A DNA stretch of 64,000 bases from NCBI GenBank assembly GCA_965262305.1, contig CBDHEY010000002.1, forward strand, positions 1,998,188 to 2,062,187. Direction: 5' to 3'. The position numbers and the translations under genes were made by a program. The notes below the pieces were generated by a model. That model was not told the origin of the DNA, did no database searches, and was given only the letters and a program-made list of their open reading frames with translations. Position 1 is the first letter of the stretch. Each line of letters opens with the position of its first letter. This DNA is from CBDHEY01 sp965262305. Its GTDB lineage: Bacteria > Pseudomonadota > Gammaproteobacteria > Pseudomonadales > Cellvibrionaceae. Below, in pieces: positions 26,136-35,111 of this stretch.

Positions 26136-26840
26136 TTAGAAAGGCCATATTGGACTGTTGAAAAAGCGTGTAAGCCAACCCATTTCTTGTGACTCAGCAA
26201 ATTCTCCAGTCCCTGAATAAGTAATTCTTGCGTCTGCAATCTTATTTGACATGATGATATTATCTGGCGATATATCTTCGGTTCTTACCATTCCACTAAT
26301 TCTTATGTATTCGTCTCCTCGATTTAATGTAATCCACTTTTCACCACGAATGATTAAATTTCCATTAGGAAGAATATTTGTAACAGTAACCGTGATTTCA
26401 CCAGATAATTGATTACTTTGATCAGCTTCTGCTTCTCCGGTAAATTCTCTTTCACCAATTAATCCTGTATTTAAACCAAATCCACCTAAATTTGGTGTGG
26501 CACCTAAGAGAGTTCCACTGGCAGCTGCGGGCGAAATAGACACGTCATTGTCCTTAGTCACTTCTATATTTGATGATTTAAAAGAAGAAGTTCTTTCTCT
26601 TAGAGTGACGGTTAATATGTCTCCAACTCGCGTTGCTTTTTGGTCTGTAAATAAAACCATTGCAGAATTTGGACTATATAATGACCCGTTAATAGGTTTA
26701 TCTTGAGCGGGTTGTGTTCTCAGTACAGGGGCATAATATGGATCATTCGGTTGAACTGGGGGTTGGATAACACAACCTGACAAAGTCAATTTTATTAGAA
26801 TAAAAACCAATATTGCTGACTTCCTAATAGATTTTTTCAT
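26136..26840 (-). CDS. flgH: flagellar L-ring lipoprotein FlgH
   Basis: A 234-residue lipoprotein with lipobox LSGC after a hydrophobic signal. I take the ATG at 26840. The frame to 26858 begins at TTG without support. Family features are NSAMVLFTDQKATRVGDILTVTLRERTSS, GEITVTVTNILPNGNLIIRGEKWITLNRGDEYIRISGMVR and the C-terminal GWLTRFFNSPIWPF. It forms the outer-membrane L ring and is required for the hook to pass the outer membrane. Confidence 0.95.
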   Translation of the reverse strand: MKKSIRKSAILVFILIKLTLSGCVIQPPVQPNDPYYAPVLRTQPAQDKPINGSLYSPNSAMVLFTDQKATRVGDILTVTLRERTSSFKSSNIEVTKDNDVSISPAAASGTLLGATPNLGGFGLNTGLIGEREFTGEAEADQSNQLSGEITVTVTNILPNGNLIIRGEKWITLNRGDEYIRISGMVRTEDISPDNIIMSNKIADARITYSGTGEFAESQEMGWLTRFFNSPIWPF

Positions 26841-26872
26841 AATCCAACACCGCTTCAATCAATTAGGTAACA

Positions 26873-27658
26873 TTAAAGATTTTGTGAAATGAACTGCAGC
26901 ATTTGATCTGCTGTGGATACCACTTTGGAATTCATTTCATAAGCTCGTTGCGTCGTAATCATATTTACCATTTCTTCTACAATGTCGACATTTGAATTTT
27001 CTAACATCCCTTGTTTGATCTGCCCCAAACCATTTTCACCAGGTGTTCCTGTGATAGGAGCGCCGCTCGATGCAGTCTCAAAAAACAAATTTCCGCCAAT
27101 GGCTTGAAGCCCAGCGGGATTAACAAAATCAACAACTTGAAGATTGCCTACTGTCGTTGTAGTTGTTTCGCCAGTGATAGCAACATTTACCACGCCATCT
27201 GTGCCTATGGTTACAGTCTGAGCATTGTCTGGAATGGTGATATTGGGATCTACAAGCAATCCACTGGCATTGACGAGTTGGCCTAGACCGTTAAGATGCA
27301 ACTGTCCTGATCGAGTATAAGCTATGGTTCCATCGATCTGCTGAATAGGAAGAAATCCTCTACCGTCAATTGCTATATCCAAAGCTTGGCCTGTAATTTC
27401 TAAACTGCCTTCAGTAAACTGTTTTTGTGTTCCAACTACCCTCACACCGGTACCCAACTGAAGTCCTGAAGGTAATTGTGTCTCTTCCGTTGTTTGCGCT
27501 CCAGGCTGTCTTTGAATTTGATAAAGTAAATCCTCAAACACTGCGCGATCTCGTTTAAAGCCGACAGTTGAAGCATTCGCTAAGTTATTTGAAATTGTCG
27601 TTAAACGGGTATCTTGTGCTGACAATCCGGTTTTACTTACATAAAGAGCGGAATGCAT
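26873..27658 (-). CDS. flgG: flagellar distal rod protein FlgG
   Basis: A 261-residue FlgG of standard length. N-terminus MHSALYVSKTGLSAQDTRLTTISNNLANASTVGFK; body RDRAVFEDLLYQIQRQPGAQ; C-terminus GMLENSNVDIVEEMVNMITTQRAYEMNSKVVSTADQMLQFI. These are the terminal helices that build the axial coiled tube. A GAGAAGGTGAGG region precedes the ATG. It follows flgF by 35 bases and precedes flgH by 32 bases in the same operon. Confidence 0.97.
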   Translation of the reverse strand: MHSALYVSKTGLSAQDTRLTTISNNLANASTVGFKRDRAVFEDLLYQIQRQPGAQTTEETQLPSGLQLGTGVRVVGTQKQFTEGSLEITGQALDIAIDGRGFLPIQQIDGTIAYTRSGQLHLNGLGQLVNASGLLVDPNITIPDNAQTVTIGTDGVVNVAITGETTTTTVGNLQVVDFVNPAGLQAIGGNLFFETASSGAPITGTPGENGLGQIKQGMLENSNVDIVEEMVNMITTQRAYEMNSKVVSTADQMLQFISQNL

Positions 27659-27693
27659 TATTCACCTCACCTTCTCATTAAATTCATTTCTAT

Positions 27694-28440
27694 TTAGGAT
27701 TGCTGCAACAGTCGTGCCGATGCTTCCGAGTTTTGTTCTGCACTTTGCATTATTTTTATTTGCATTTCATATTGCCTTGCCAAACTCAAAATGCTTGTCA
27801 TTTCATGAATTGCATTTACATTGGAACCTTCTAAGAAACCAGATATAACTTTCACATTTGCATCTACAGGAACTTCTTCTTCAGGGTTTTTCGTACGAAT
27901 TAATCCATCTCCTGACTTTTCTAAGGTTTCAACGTTTGGATTAACAAGTTTTATTCTCTCTACAATAGCAACTTCGTTTAGTGCCTCACCTAAAGGAATA
28001 ATAGAGATAGTCCCATCACGTGCAATCTCTATTTTTTCTGCAGCCGGAATCGCAATCGGACCGCCATTGCCCATTACGGGCAAGTTATTGCCGGTTCTTA
28101 ACATGCCCACACTATCAACGAAAAACGAACTTGCTCGAGTGTAGGCCTCGGTACCGTCAGGTGCCTGTACTGCAATAAAACCATCTCCTTCTATGGCCAT
28201 GTCAAGATCCCGACCCGTTTCAATTAATGGCCCTTTAGAAAAATCTGTAGCGGGATTTTCTGTTAACGCATAAGCTCGTGTAGGTAGCCCATCACCATAA
28301 TAAACAGGCATACTCCTCGCTTGTGCAAAATCGGCCCTAAACCCAGAAGTATTTACGTTCGCTAGGTTATTTGAGTGGGCGGTTTGAGCTAACATATTAT
28401 GTTTGGCTCCAGTCATTGCGATGTATAAAGCTTTATCCAT
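27694..28440 (-). CDS. flgF: flagellar proximal rod protein FlgF
   Basis: A 248-residue FlgF. N-terminal axial helix MDKALYIAMTGAKHNMLAQTAHSNNLANVNTSGFRADFAQA; C-terminal helix GFLEGSNVNAIHEMTSILSLARQYEMQIKIMQSAEQN. The sequence GRDLDMAIEGDGFIAVQAPDG is the rod/hook-common core. The ATG is supported by GGAG seven bases upstream. It opens a second flg operon, with its own sigma-54 promoter about 65 bases upstream and a terminator separating it from flgE. Confidence 0.97.
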   Translation of the reverse strand: MDKALYIAMTGAKHNMLAQTAHSNNLANVNTSGFRADFAQARSMPVYYGDGLPTRAYALTENPATDFSKGPLIETGRDLDMAIEGDGFIAVQAPDGTEAYTRASSFFVDSVGMLRTGNNLPVMGNGGPIAIPAAEKIEIARDGTISIIPLGEALNEVAIVERIKLVNPNVETLEKSGDGLIRTKNPEEEVPVDANVKVISGFLEGSNVNAIHEMTSILSLARQYEMQIKIMQSAEQNSEASARLLQQS

Positions 28441-28502
28441 GCGTACTCCAAAAATTGAATAATGCTAGTTTTCTGACATTTGAATTAGTTAACTAGGTAT
28501 TG

Positions 28503-28518
28503 AGCAATAAGAATGCCA
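28503..28518 (-). promoter_or_regulatory. sigma-54 promoter of flgF operon
   Basis: On the minus strand TGGCATTCTTATTGCT gives GG and GC ten bases apart, with TGGCA and TTGCT matching the sigma-54 consensus. It lies between the flgE terminator and flgF, so it drives flgFGHIJKL independently of flgB-E. Confidence 0.85.
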
Positions 28519-28544
28519 AGGAAGAGATTAAAATATCTAGAAAA

Positions 28545-28575
28545 TAAAAAAGACCAGAATCGTTCTGGCCTTTTT
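28545..28575 (-). terminator. hairpin terminator after flgE
   Basis: On the minus strand GGCCAGAA pairs with TTCTGGTC (28570-28563 with 28559-28552, one G-T pair) around a 3-base loop and is followed by T6. It begins 18 bases after the flgE stop and separates flgB-E from flgF. The stem is also flanked by T's on the other strand. Confidence 0.88.
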
Positions 28576-28592
28576 CAAAAGAAGAGTTAAAT

Positions 28593-31055
28593 CTATCGAA
28601 GGTTTATAATTGTTTGCGTTACTGCGTTTGCAGTTTCAATTGTTTTAGCACTTGCTTGATAGTTTCTTTGCGCAATGATCAAGTTAACCAGCTCTGCCGA
28701 TAGATCAACGTTGGATTCTTCCAATGCACCAGCCTGAATGGCACCAAAAGATCCAGTATTAGCGGGCGCAATTCGAACAGGCCCAGATGCGAAGTTTTCG
28801 GCCCACATAGTGTTACCTACTGGTTGCAATCCTTCTTCGTTTGGAAAATTTGCAAGTGCTACTTGAGCTAATGTAAGTGATTCACCATTTGTATACCGGG
28901 CAAAGATAACACCACTATCATCGATACTGATTCCAGAAATTCTTCCTGTAGCGTAACCTGTTTGATCAACATTATTAACTGAAAAATCCGATCCAAATTG
29001 GGTAGTTCCAGTTAGGTCTATCACAAAGTTAGAACTTGTTGGAGGATCTGGTATTGGCGTTGCAGCACCCGCTAAAATATTTTGTGGACCATCGGCACCA
29101 TTTGGAAATCCTTGATCATCAAGAGGTACCCAGTTTGTAATTAATATTTCTGGTGTTCGGTTAATATCAAGAGAGCCATCATCATTAAAATACACATCAT
29201 AAGTTGCCCGATCTCCAACACTGGGATCACCCACATCTTGGCCATCAATAAGCACGTGCATCTGCCAGTAATTCGGCGAGTTAGTCGTCGTAATTGGTAA
29301 TTCAGAATTGTAACTTTGTTTTACAAAATACTGAGTAAGAACATGTGAATTACCTAAACTATCATAGACTGTCATAGATGTGGCGCTGTTATAGGTGCTT
29401 TGGTTTGCCGGATCAAAATCATTGAGTACAACTTCGGTGAAGAGTGGATTATTTGGATCGGATGTATCACCTAATACTTGAATAATACCTGTACCAACAG
29501 GCACAGGATTTTGCACAATAAACCCTTCTTCAATAATCAATTCAATTTCACCACCTACAACTACTGCGTTTAGGCTGGCGTCATTACTATTGGGATCAAC
29601 GAATCCGCCGGCAGTTTCAACTTCTAAGGTTTGCGCTTGTGAAATAGGATTACCACCTTGTACGGTCATTCGATCACCATCATCACCCGTGATAGAGATC
29701 TCAACATCCGCACCACCTGAAGAAGTAATTTGTAATTCACCTGTACCTAAAAGTTGAGCACTAATTCCAGGTAAGGAAGTAGTTGTAAAACCATTTATTT
29801 CTGTTGTCAGGTCATCAAGTGTTGTCGATGAGAGCGTAATCCCATTAATGGTTACCAGCATATTGCCGCTAATATTACTGTAATCTGTTATCGAAGCGGT
29901 AGTTGTGGCAGTAGCATTTACACCCTGAATAGCATTGAGTTCCGATGCTATTTGCGCTGCAGTGGAGTTCACCTGAGACAAATAAGAAACGGTGTTGCCA
30001 TCTGGATCAACAAATTCTAATGACTGCGCGGGATAACCATTGGAAACCTGAGGAATACCTTGCACTGAGCCTAGGGCAGTAGACAGGCCTAGATCAGCTG
30101 CATCTTGTTCACCAGCTACGGTGCCATCAGATGCTGCAGTAATCAAAATATCAGATGGATCGCCTTCGATAATATTGTTAAAGCGCAGAGAAAAGTTACC
30201 AGTTCCTTGATCTAATACGGCTTCTGCTTCAACATTAATACCTGAACCACCATTACCACCAGCAATCATCTGAACATTTATCGCTGAAGCTACAGCGGTT
30301 AAATCAATTAAATTATCAATAATTCCATCCGCAGGTATGCCTTGATCCCCTGCACTCAATGTTATATCAACGCTTCCATTGTTTGCTGATGCATTCGTAT
30401 GTTGAATGGTAAAGGTGATATCATCCGTAAGAGTAAATGGAATTGCAGGTATAGTATTACCATCCAAAACCGTCGTCGTAGCCTCTTGTCTTCCTACCTG
30501 AGCAATTGCAATAGCACTCCCTTCTGTATCAAACTGTCGACCAATCGATTGAAGTACTTCATCAGAAGAATCTAAATTTAATGCAGCCGTGACTCCTGTT
30601 GTTCTCCGTGGCTCTAAATTACTCGTGACAATTTGAACATCCTCAGCTATTCCACCGATATTTCCTTCAGCATCAGCACTAAACCCTTGCAGCCTCGCTC
30701 CAGTGTTATTAACAACATAACCTTCGTCGTCGAGCCCAAAGGTTCCAGCACGACTAAATAATTGTTCACCACCCTGACTAAGCACAAAGAAACCGTTTCC
30801 ATTAATCGCCATATCCAACGATCTTTCGGTAAACGCTACATTACCTTGTGCAAAATCTTGATTTATATCTTGCACTTGCACGCCGCTTCCTACAACGTTG
30901 CTTCCGGCTCCTAGTACTGACGTGGCATAAACATCTCCAAATTCAACACGAGAACTTTTAAATCCCGTGGTAGATGCATTGGCAATATTGTTACCTGTGA
31001 CATTAAGGTCGCTGGACGCGGCTCGAATCCCGCTTAAGGCTGTATCAAAAGGCAT
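28593..31055 (-). CDS. flgE: flagellar hook protein FlgE
   Basis: An 820-residue FlgE, about twice the enteric length (about 402). The axial ends are typical: MPFDTALSGIRAASSDLNVTGNNIANASTTGFKSSRVEFGDVYA at the N-terminus and GAIQAGALEESNVDLSAELVNLIIAQRNYQASAKTIETANAVTQT at the C-terminus. The FlgE-specific DVYFNDDGSLDIN is recognisable before the C-terminal core. The inserted central region (about 200-520) contains flagellin-IN-like repeats similar to those in FliC and FlgK, for example QIASELNAIQGVNATATTTASI. The ATG has GGGAGGG upstream. It is separated from flgD by 168 bases, unlike the rest of the operon. Confidence 0.95.
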   Translation of the reverse strand: MPFDTALSGIRAASSDLNVTGNNIANASTTGFKSSRVEFGDVYATSVLGAGSNVVGSGVQVQDINQDFAQGNVAFTERSLDMAINGNGFFVLSQGGEQLFSRAGTFGLDDEGYVVNNTGARLQGFSADAEGNIGGIAEDVQIVTSNLEPRRTTGVTAALNLDSSDEVLQSIGRQFDTEGSAIAIAQVGRQEATTTVLDGNTIPAIPFTLTDDITFTIQHTNASANNGSVDITLSAGDQGIPADGIIDNLIDLTAVASAINVQMIAGGNGGSGINVEAEAVLDQGTGNFSLRFNNIIEGDPSDILITAASDGTVAGEQDAADLGLSTALGSVQGIPQVSNGYPAQSLEFVDPDGNTVSYLSQVNSTAAQIASELNAIQGVNATATTTASITDYSNISGNMLVTINGITLSSTTLDDLTTEINGFTTTSLPGISAQLLGTGELQITSSGGADVEISITGDDGDRMTVQGGNPISQAQTLEVETAGGFVDPNSNDASLNAVVVGGEIELIIEEGFIVQNPVPVGTGIIQVLGDTSDPNNPLFTEVVLNDFDPANQSTYNSATSMTVYDSLGNSHVLTQYFVKQSYNSELPITTTNSPNYWQMHVLIDGQDVGDPSVGDRATYDVYFNDDGSLDINRTPEILITNWVPLDDQGFPNGADGPQNILAGAATPIPDPPTSSNFVIDLTGTTQFGSDFSVNNVDQTGYATGRISGISIDDSGVIFARYTNGESLTLAQVALANFPNEEGLQPVGNTMWAENFASGPVRIAPANTGSFGAIQAGALEESNVDLSAELVNLIIAQRNYQASAKTIETANAVTQTIINLR

Positions 31056-31223
31056 AACGCCCTCCCATTTTCTAGAACTATTAACATCACGATTAAAACG
31101 CTTCCTTTCTTCTTAATCGCCGTTCAGTAAAATCAATAAGCGTTACTCTAAACACCATACTTTTACTAGTTTTTGACACGAGTGTCGAAGCAAGTAAATC
31201 CCATACTCTGCCTTCAAATTTTG

Positions 31224-31934
31224 TTAGTTAAATTGTTTCACATCATTCAATGTAACAGGGCCAACGCCCGCAAGATTCAACGTTAACACTCCGTCGGCTC
31301 CAAGTGTGACGCTATTGACATTAGCACTTAGTGCAGTGTCTAACTCCGTTTCTTTACCATCAATTTGAGCTGTGACTTCGAACCGGTAATTACCAGCGTC
31401 TGCTCCATCTTCAATTTGGCTTTGCCAATCTATAAGATCACCATTTACTTCCGCATTCATACCATCCCAACGCAAAATCATCTCACCAGCTGTTTGTGGT
31501 CCAGTGTTTATTTGATCAATTAGCCGCCCCTCTTCTGAATAAATTTTTATAGAAACGTCTGCAACACTTGTGGGTAGATCAACACTTGCATTGACCACAC
31601 CACCTAAGGTTAAGTTAGTTTTATCAGAAGGTACCGTCACAGATCGACCTACAAGAGTTGAAGCTTGTAGTGCTTGATTTGCGACAAAATTATTAGCAAA
31701 TGAATCAAAGTTATTATTAAGTTTATCTAGACTTTCTACAGAACTAAATTGGGCTAGTTGCGCAATAAACTCAGTATTTTCCTGTGGGCTTAATGGATCT
31801 TGATTTTCTAACTGTGCAATCATCAACTCTAAAAAAGCACTTTGACCCAGTTCATTGCTCTCTTCGTCTTTTTTCTGAGTATTCGCAATGGATAAATCAC
31901 TGAAGAGATTATTTGCGGCAGATATTTCAGTCAT
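31224..31934 (-). CDS. flgD: flagellar hook-cap protein FlgD
   Basis: A 236-residue FlgD, the scaffold that caps the growing hook and is then discarded. The conserved N-terminal part reads LGQSAFLELMIAQLENQDPLSPQENTEFIAQLAQFSSVESLDKLN. The rest holds FlgD Ig/Tudor-like domains, including the IYSEEGRLI, EMILRWDGMN segment. It starts 15 bases downstream of flgC. Confidence 0.96.
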   Translation of the reverse strand: MTEISAANNLFSDLSIANTQKKDEESNELGQSAFLELMIAQLENQDPLSPQENTEFIAQLAQFSSVESLDKLNNNFDSFANNFVANQALQASTLVGRSVTVPSDKTNLTLGGVVNASVDLPTSVADVSIKIYSEEGRLIDQINTGPQTAGEMILRWDGMNAEVNGDLIDWQSQIEDGADAGNYRFEVTAQIDGKETELDTALSANVNSVTLGADGVLTLNLAGVGPVTLNDVKQFN

Positions 31935-31949
31935 AATTGTCTCCCTATA

Positions 31950-32387
31950 TTACTGGCCTAAGCTCAGCACCCTTTGAACCATTTGTTTTGCCGAATTCAT
32001 AACCTCAACATTAATTTGAAATGAGCGTGAAGCAGAAATCATATTCGTCATTTCTTCCACGACATTAACATTGGGATAGTAAACATAGCCCTCTTCATTT
32101 GCCTGTGGACTATTAGGTTCGTATCGCATTTTCAATGGAGCATTACTCTCAACAATTCCCTCTACTTTAACCCCACGAAAGTTATCTTCATCAACAAGGA
32201 ACTCTGGGGTTCCATTGATAAGATTCGTATGAACTGCCGAGAAAACAGGATGACGTCCTCGATAAGCTGTATCAGTACTAGAGCTAGCTGTTTCGGCATT
32301 AGCGATGTTGCTCGCGGTAGTATTTAAACGCACGCTTTGTGCATTCATACCAGACCCCGCTATATTAAAAACACTTGTTAAACTCAT
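31950..32387 (-). CDS. flgC: flagellar proximal rod protein FlgC
   Basis: A 145-residue FlgC of normal length: MSLTSVFNIAGSGMNAQSVRLNTTASNIANAETASSST at the N-terminus, EEGYVYYPNVNVVEEMTNMISASRSFQINVEVMNSAKQM at the C-terminus. Its ATG overlaps the flgB stop by four bases (ATGA), so FlgB and FlgC are translationally coupled in the rod operon. Confidence 0.97.
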   Translation of the reverse strand: MSLTSVFNIAGSGMNAQSVRLNTTASNIANAETASSSTDTAYRGRHPVFSAVHTNLINGTPEFLVDEDNFRGVKVEGIVESNAPLKMRYEPNSPQANEEGYVYYPNVNVVEEMTNMISASRSFQINVEVMNSAKQMVQRVLSLGQ

Positions 32388-32794
32388 CGAGATTCTCCAG
32401 TAATAGCTTTAGTTAACCCTTTAAACCGACCATTTAGCATCGTAAACGCAGTTTGAAATTCCAAACTATTTTTCATAAATTCAGCATGTTCAACTTGTTC
32501 TTCAACCGTGTTTCCATCAATAGCTGGTTGATTTGGAATACGATAGAGTCGATCTGCTAAGCCTCTTTCAGCACTAGAAAAATTCATATGGCCGTTACTG
32601 GTTTTCGTTAGATTTACACGATCACTCATATTATCGGTTTGGCTTTTCAAAGCCTGATGAAAGTTAAAATCCCTCGCTTTGTAGTTTGGCGTATCGGCAT
32701 TTGCGAGGTTGCTCGAAAGTACACTTGCTCTATCACTCCTTAATTTCAAAGCAACTTCGTAGGTACCCAGCGCATTTTCAAATGATATTGTCAT
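32384..32794 (-). CDS. flgB: flagellar proximal rod protein FlgB
   Basis: A 136-residue FlgB: a long N-terminal helix with LRSDRASVLSSNLANADTPNYKARDFNFHQAL (the ANADTP(N/G)YKARD box is the family hallmark), then a C-terminal helix with EFMKNSLEFQTAFTMLNGRFKGLTKAI. It is the first gene of flgBCDE and lies about 60 bases from a sigma-54 promoter start. Confidence 0.97.
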   Translation of the reverse strand: MTISFENALGTYEVALKLRSDRASVLSSNLANADTPNYKARDFNFHQALKSQTDNMSDRVNLTKTSNGHMNFSSAERGLADRLYRIPNQPAIDGNTVEEQVEHAEFMKNSLEFQTAFTMLNGRFKGLTKAITGESR

Positions 32795-33114
32795 TAATCA
32801 ACTCGGTTCTTTAAACTGATGTAGTGGCGCAAAATTGCCACAAAAAAACACTAGTTATTGTTAAAGCAACCTTGATGCCAACGAATATTTTTTTCGTATC
32901 TTATTGTTTTTAATATATTTTTAATGAGCAAGAAATGGATATCAGAGCAATACGGCAATCCATTTCCGCCCTAACGAAACAGTTAACCTGAAAAAGAATA
33001 GCTCTAAGCTAAACGCAATTCTGTAGTTATAGAAGTATGCTTGACAAAGGATTTGGAAAGTTAACCAATTGCACTTGGAAGTAATTAGAGAGTTTTAATT
33101 AAACTTGAAAAAAA
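32795..33114. other. regulatory region between flgB and cheR
   Basis: A 320-base gap. It contains the sigma-54 promoter of flgB at 32865-32880. Directly beyond it lies the dyad ACGAA-N7-TTCGT (32881-32897), which might bind an activator but sits closer to the promoter than usual upstream sites. The rest is AT-rich with no gene on either strand. Confidence 0.5.
32865..32880 (-). promoter_or_regulatory. sigma-54 promoter of flgBCDE
   Basis: On the minus strand TGGCATCAAGGTTGCT has TGGCA, then ten bases from GG to GC, then TTGCT followed by TT. Transcription would start near 32853, about 58 bases before the flgB ATG. Confidence 0.85.
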
Positions 33115-33969
33115 CTATTTAGCACGATAGATAACACCAGGATTACAGTGCACCATCGAAAACATATGGCTAGCGCCAGCGAGGCTTTCTGAAGAGCCCA
33201 ATATAAGGTAACCTCCAGGTTTTAAGGTAGCGTGGATACGTTTTAAGATATCCGTTTTTAGTTGCGTCGAAAAATAAATTAGAACATTGCGACAAAATAC
33301 AATTTCAAATTTACCTAAACCGGAATAACTTTCTTGTAAATTGAGTGATCGAAAAGTGATGTTTTTTGTTAATGACGATTTCGTTTTCCATGACCCGTCT
33401 TTTTGCGCTTCAAAGAATTGTCTTTTTCGCTCTTCAGATAATCCACGCGAAACTGAGAGTTGATCATATACACCGGATTTAGCTTGATCTAAAATTTCAT
33501 TCGAAAGATCTGTCGCAATGACCTCTACTTGCACATTTTTTCTTGTAAAGCTACCTTTATTGAATTCATCTGCAATCATGCTTATCGAATAAGGTTCTTG
33601 CCCCGAGGAGCATGCTGCAGACCAAATTCTGGCACGGCCTAAAGCACTGTTTTGTGCAAGCTCTGGTAATAAATTTTGTTTTAAAAAATCAAATGGATAA
33701 CCATCACGAAACCAAAAGGTTTCGTTTGTCGTCATAACATCAATGACTTTTTGTCGTAATTTTACACTAGAGGAAAACTTTATCTTACTCGTTAATTCGG
33801 CTAATGTTTTGCAATCATTATCAAGTAAAATTCTACGAAGCCGAGTTGCAACTAAATATTTTTTATTATCACCTAAATCTATCCCAGAAACCTGTTGTAA
33901 ATAATCTCTAAACTCTTGAAATTCGTCAGACCCCAGATTCACTGCACCGAAGTTTGGGTTGGCAGACAT
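33115..33969 (-). CDS. cheR: chemotaxis protein methyltransferase CheR
   Basis: A 284-residue CheR. It methylates chemoreceptor glutamates with S-adenosylmethionine. The N-terminal domain shows VATRLRRILLD. The SAM-binding part shows RIWSAACSSGQEPYSISMIADEF, VEVIATDLSNEILDQAKSGVYD, FEIVFCRNVLIYFS and GGYLILGSSESL. No TPR tail or fused domain is present. It follows cheV by 36 bases in the same direction, with AGGA upstream of the ATG. Placing cheR and cheV next to flgB is a common polar-flagellum arrangement. Confidence 0.96.
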   Translation of the reverse strand: MSANPNFGAVNLGSDEFQEFRDYLQQVSGIDLGDNKKYLVATRLRRILLDNDCKTLAELTSKIKFSSSVKLRQKVIDVMTTNETFWFRDGYPFDFLKQNLLPELAQNSALGRARIWSAACSSGQEPYSISMIADEFNKGSFTRKNVQVEVIATDLSNEILDQAKSGVYDQLSVSRGLSEERKRQFFEAQKDGSWKTKSSLTKNITFRSLNLQESYSGLGKFEIVFCRNVLIYFSTQLKTDILKRIHATLKPGGYLILGSSESLAGASHMFSMVHCNPGVIYRAK

Positions 33970-34005
33970 TTAATATTCCTATTATCGATATCTAATAGCG
34001 GTGAA

Positions 34006-34941
34006 TTACTCTGACCCAGAAACCCGGGCCAAGCATTGTCCAACACGATTAGCCAACTCATCCGGATGAAATTTCGCTAAAAAGTCATTTGCACCTACTT
34101 TTTCAACCATTGCTTCATTGAAAACGCCGCTAAGTGACGTATGTAAAACAATGTGTAATTTGCTTAGTTTAGGGTTTGCTCTTACTTCTGCTGTAAAGGT
34201 ATAGCCATCCATTTCAGGCATTTCTATATCAGAAATAATCAATAACAATTCTTTACATGGATCCTTGCCTTGATCAAGTAAGTCATTCAAATAGTCCAAA
34301 GCTTCTTTTCCATCTTTTTTGACGGTAGTAGTAGCACCAAGAGATTCCACCACTTTTTGAATTTGTTTGCGGGCAATACTAGAATCGTCAACAATTAAAA
34401 CATGGCGAACAACTGGCTCTTTGTCTTGTGCCGCTTCGATAATTTCAGCACTCACTTCATTCGCCATTGGAGAAACTTCCGCTAAGATTTTTTCGACATC
34501 AATAATTTCAACCAACTTTCCATCTACTTCCGTTACTGCAGTTAAGTAATTCTCCTTACCTGCACCTTTAGGTGGTGGATGAATATCTCCCCAATTCATA
34601 TTAATAATTCGATCAACCGACCGAACTAAAAATCCTTGGGTCGATCGATTATATTCCGTAATAATCACGAAGCTATTTTCGATATCGGTAAGTGGTGGAT
34701 ATCCCGTTGCCTGCTTCAAATCCATAATGGGAATCGTGCCACCACGAATATGGGCGACGCCTCGAATGACAGGATTTCGTTTTGGTATTTCATTTAACGA
34801 GGGACACTGGAGAACCTCTTTTACTTTAAAGACATTAATGCCATAAAGCTGGGTTCCACCTAAGCTGAAGAGTAATAATTCTAGCCGATTTTGCCCAACG
34901 AGCTGGGTTCGCTGGTTTACGCTATCTAATACACCCGCCAT
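34006..34941 (-). CDS. cheV: chemotaxis coupling protein CheV
   Basis: A 311-residue CheW-receiver fusion. The ATG at 34941 (MAGVLDSVNQRTQLVGQNRLELLLF, the canonical CheV start) has GGGGAG nine bases upstream. The longer GTG start adds eight residues with no match. CheW-like residues 1-160: QCPSLNEIPKRNPVIRGVAHIRGGTIPIMDL. REC residues 185-311: HVLIVDDSSIARKQI, the phospho-acceptor Asp in LLIISDIEMPEMDGY, and the Lys in ANDFLAKFHPDEL. CheV dampens or adapts signalling at the receptor-CheA array. Confidence 0.96.
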   Translation of the reverse strand: MAGVLDSVNQRTQLVGQNRLELLLFSLGGTQLYGINVFKVKEVLQCPSLNEIPKRNPVIRGVAHIRGGTIPIMDLKQATGYPPLTDIENSFVIITEYNRSTQGFLVRSVDRIINMNWGDIHPPPKGAGKENYLTAVTEVDGKLVEIIDVEKILAEVSPMANEVSAEIIEAAQDKEPVVRHVLIVDDSSIARKQIQKVVESLGATTTVKKDGKEALDYLNDLLDQGKDPCKELLLIISDIEMPEMDGYTFTAEVRANPKLSKLHIVLHTSLSGVFNEAMVEKVGANDFLAKFHPDELANRVGQCLARVSGSE

Positions 34942-35111
34942 AAAAATATTCTCCCCAGACGTCACCTAAAAACCGAAAATTCAGTTTTTTCAATCTCTTC
35001 GGCATAAGTTTTGCGTTTATCTGTACATCACCTAAAAATAGTGAACATTGACAAAATTCCGACGGTAGAGAAATAAGTCAATACTTTTGTTCTTAAAAGC
35101 ATAGGACATAT

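Noticed and set aside
31056..31223. sigma-54-like element between flgD and flgE (TGGGATTTACTTGC on the minus strand)
   Set aside because: The distance between GG and GC is nine bases rather than ten and the C of TGGC is missing, so it does not meet the -24/-12 rule.
34966..35111. sigma-28-like -10 (GCCGAAGA on the minus strand) upstream of cheV
   Set aside because: The -35 position has no TAAA-type match at the right distance, so it stays unsupported.
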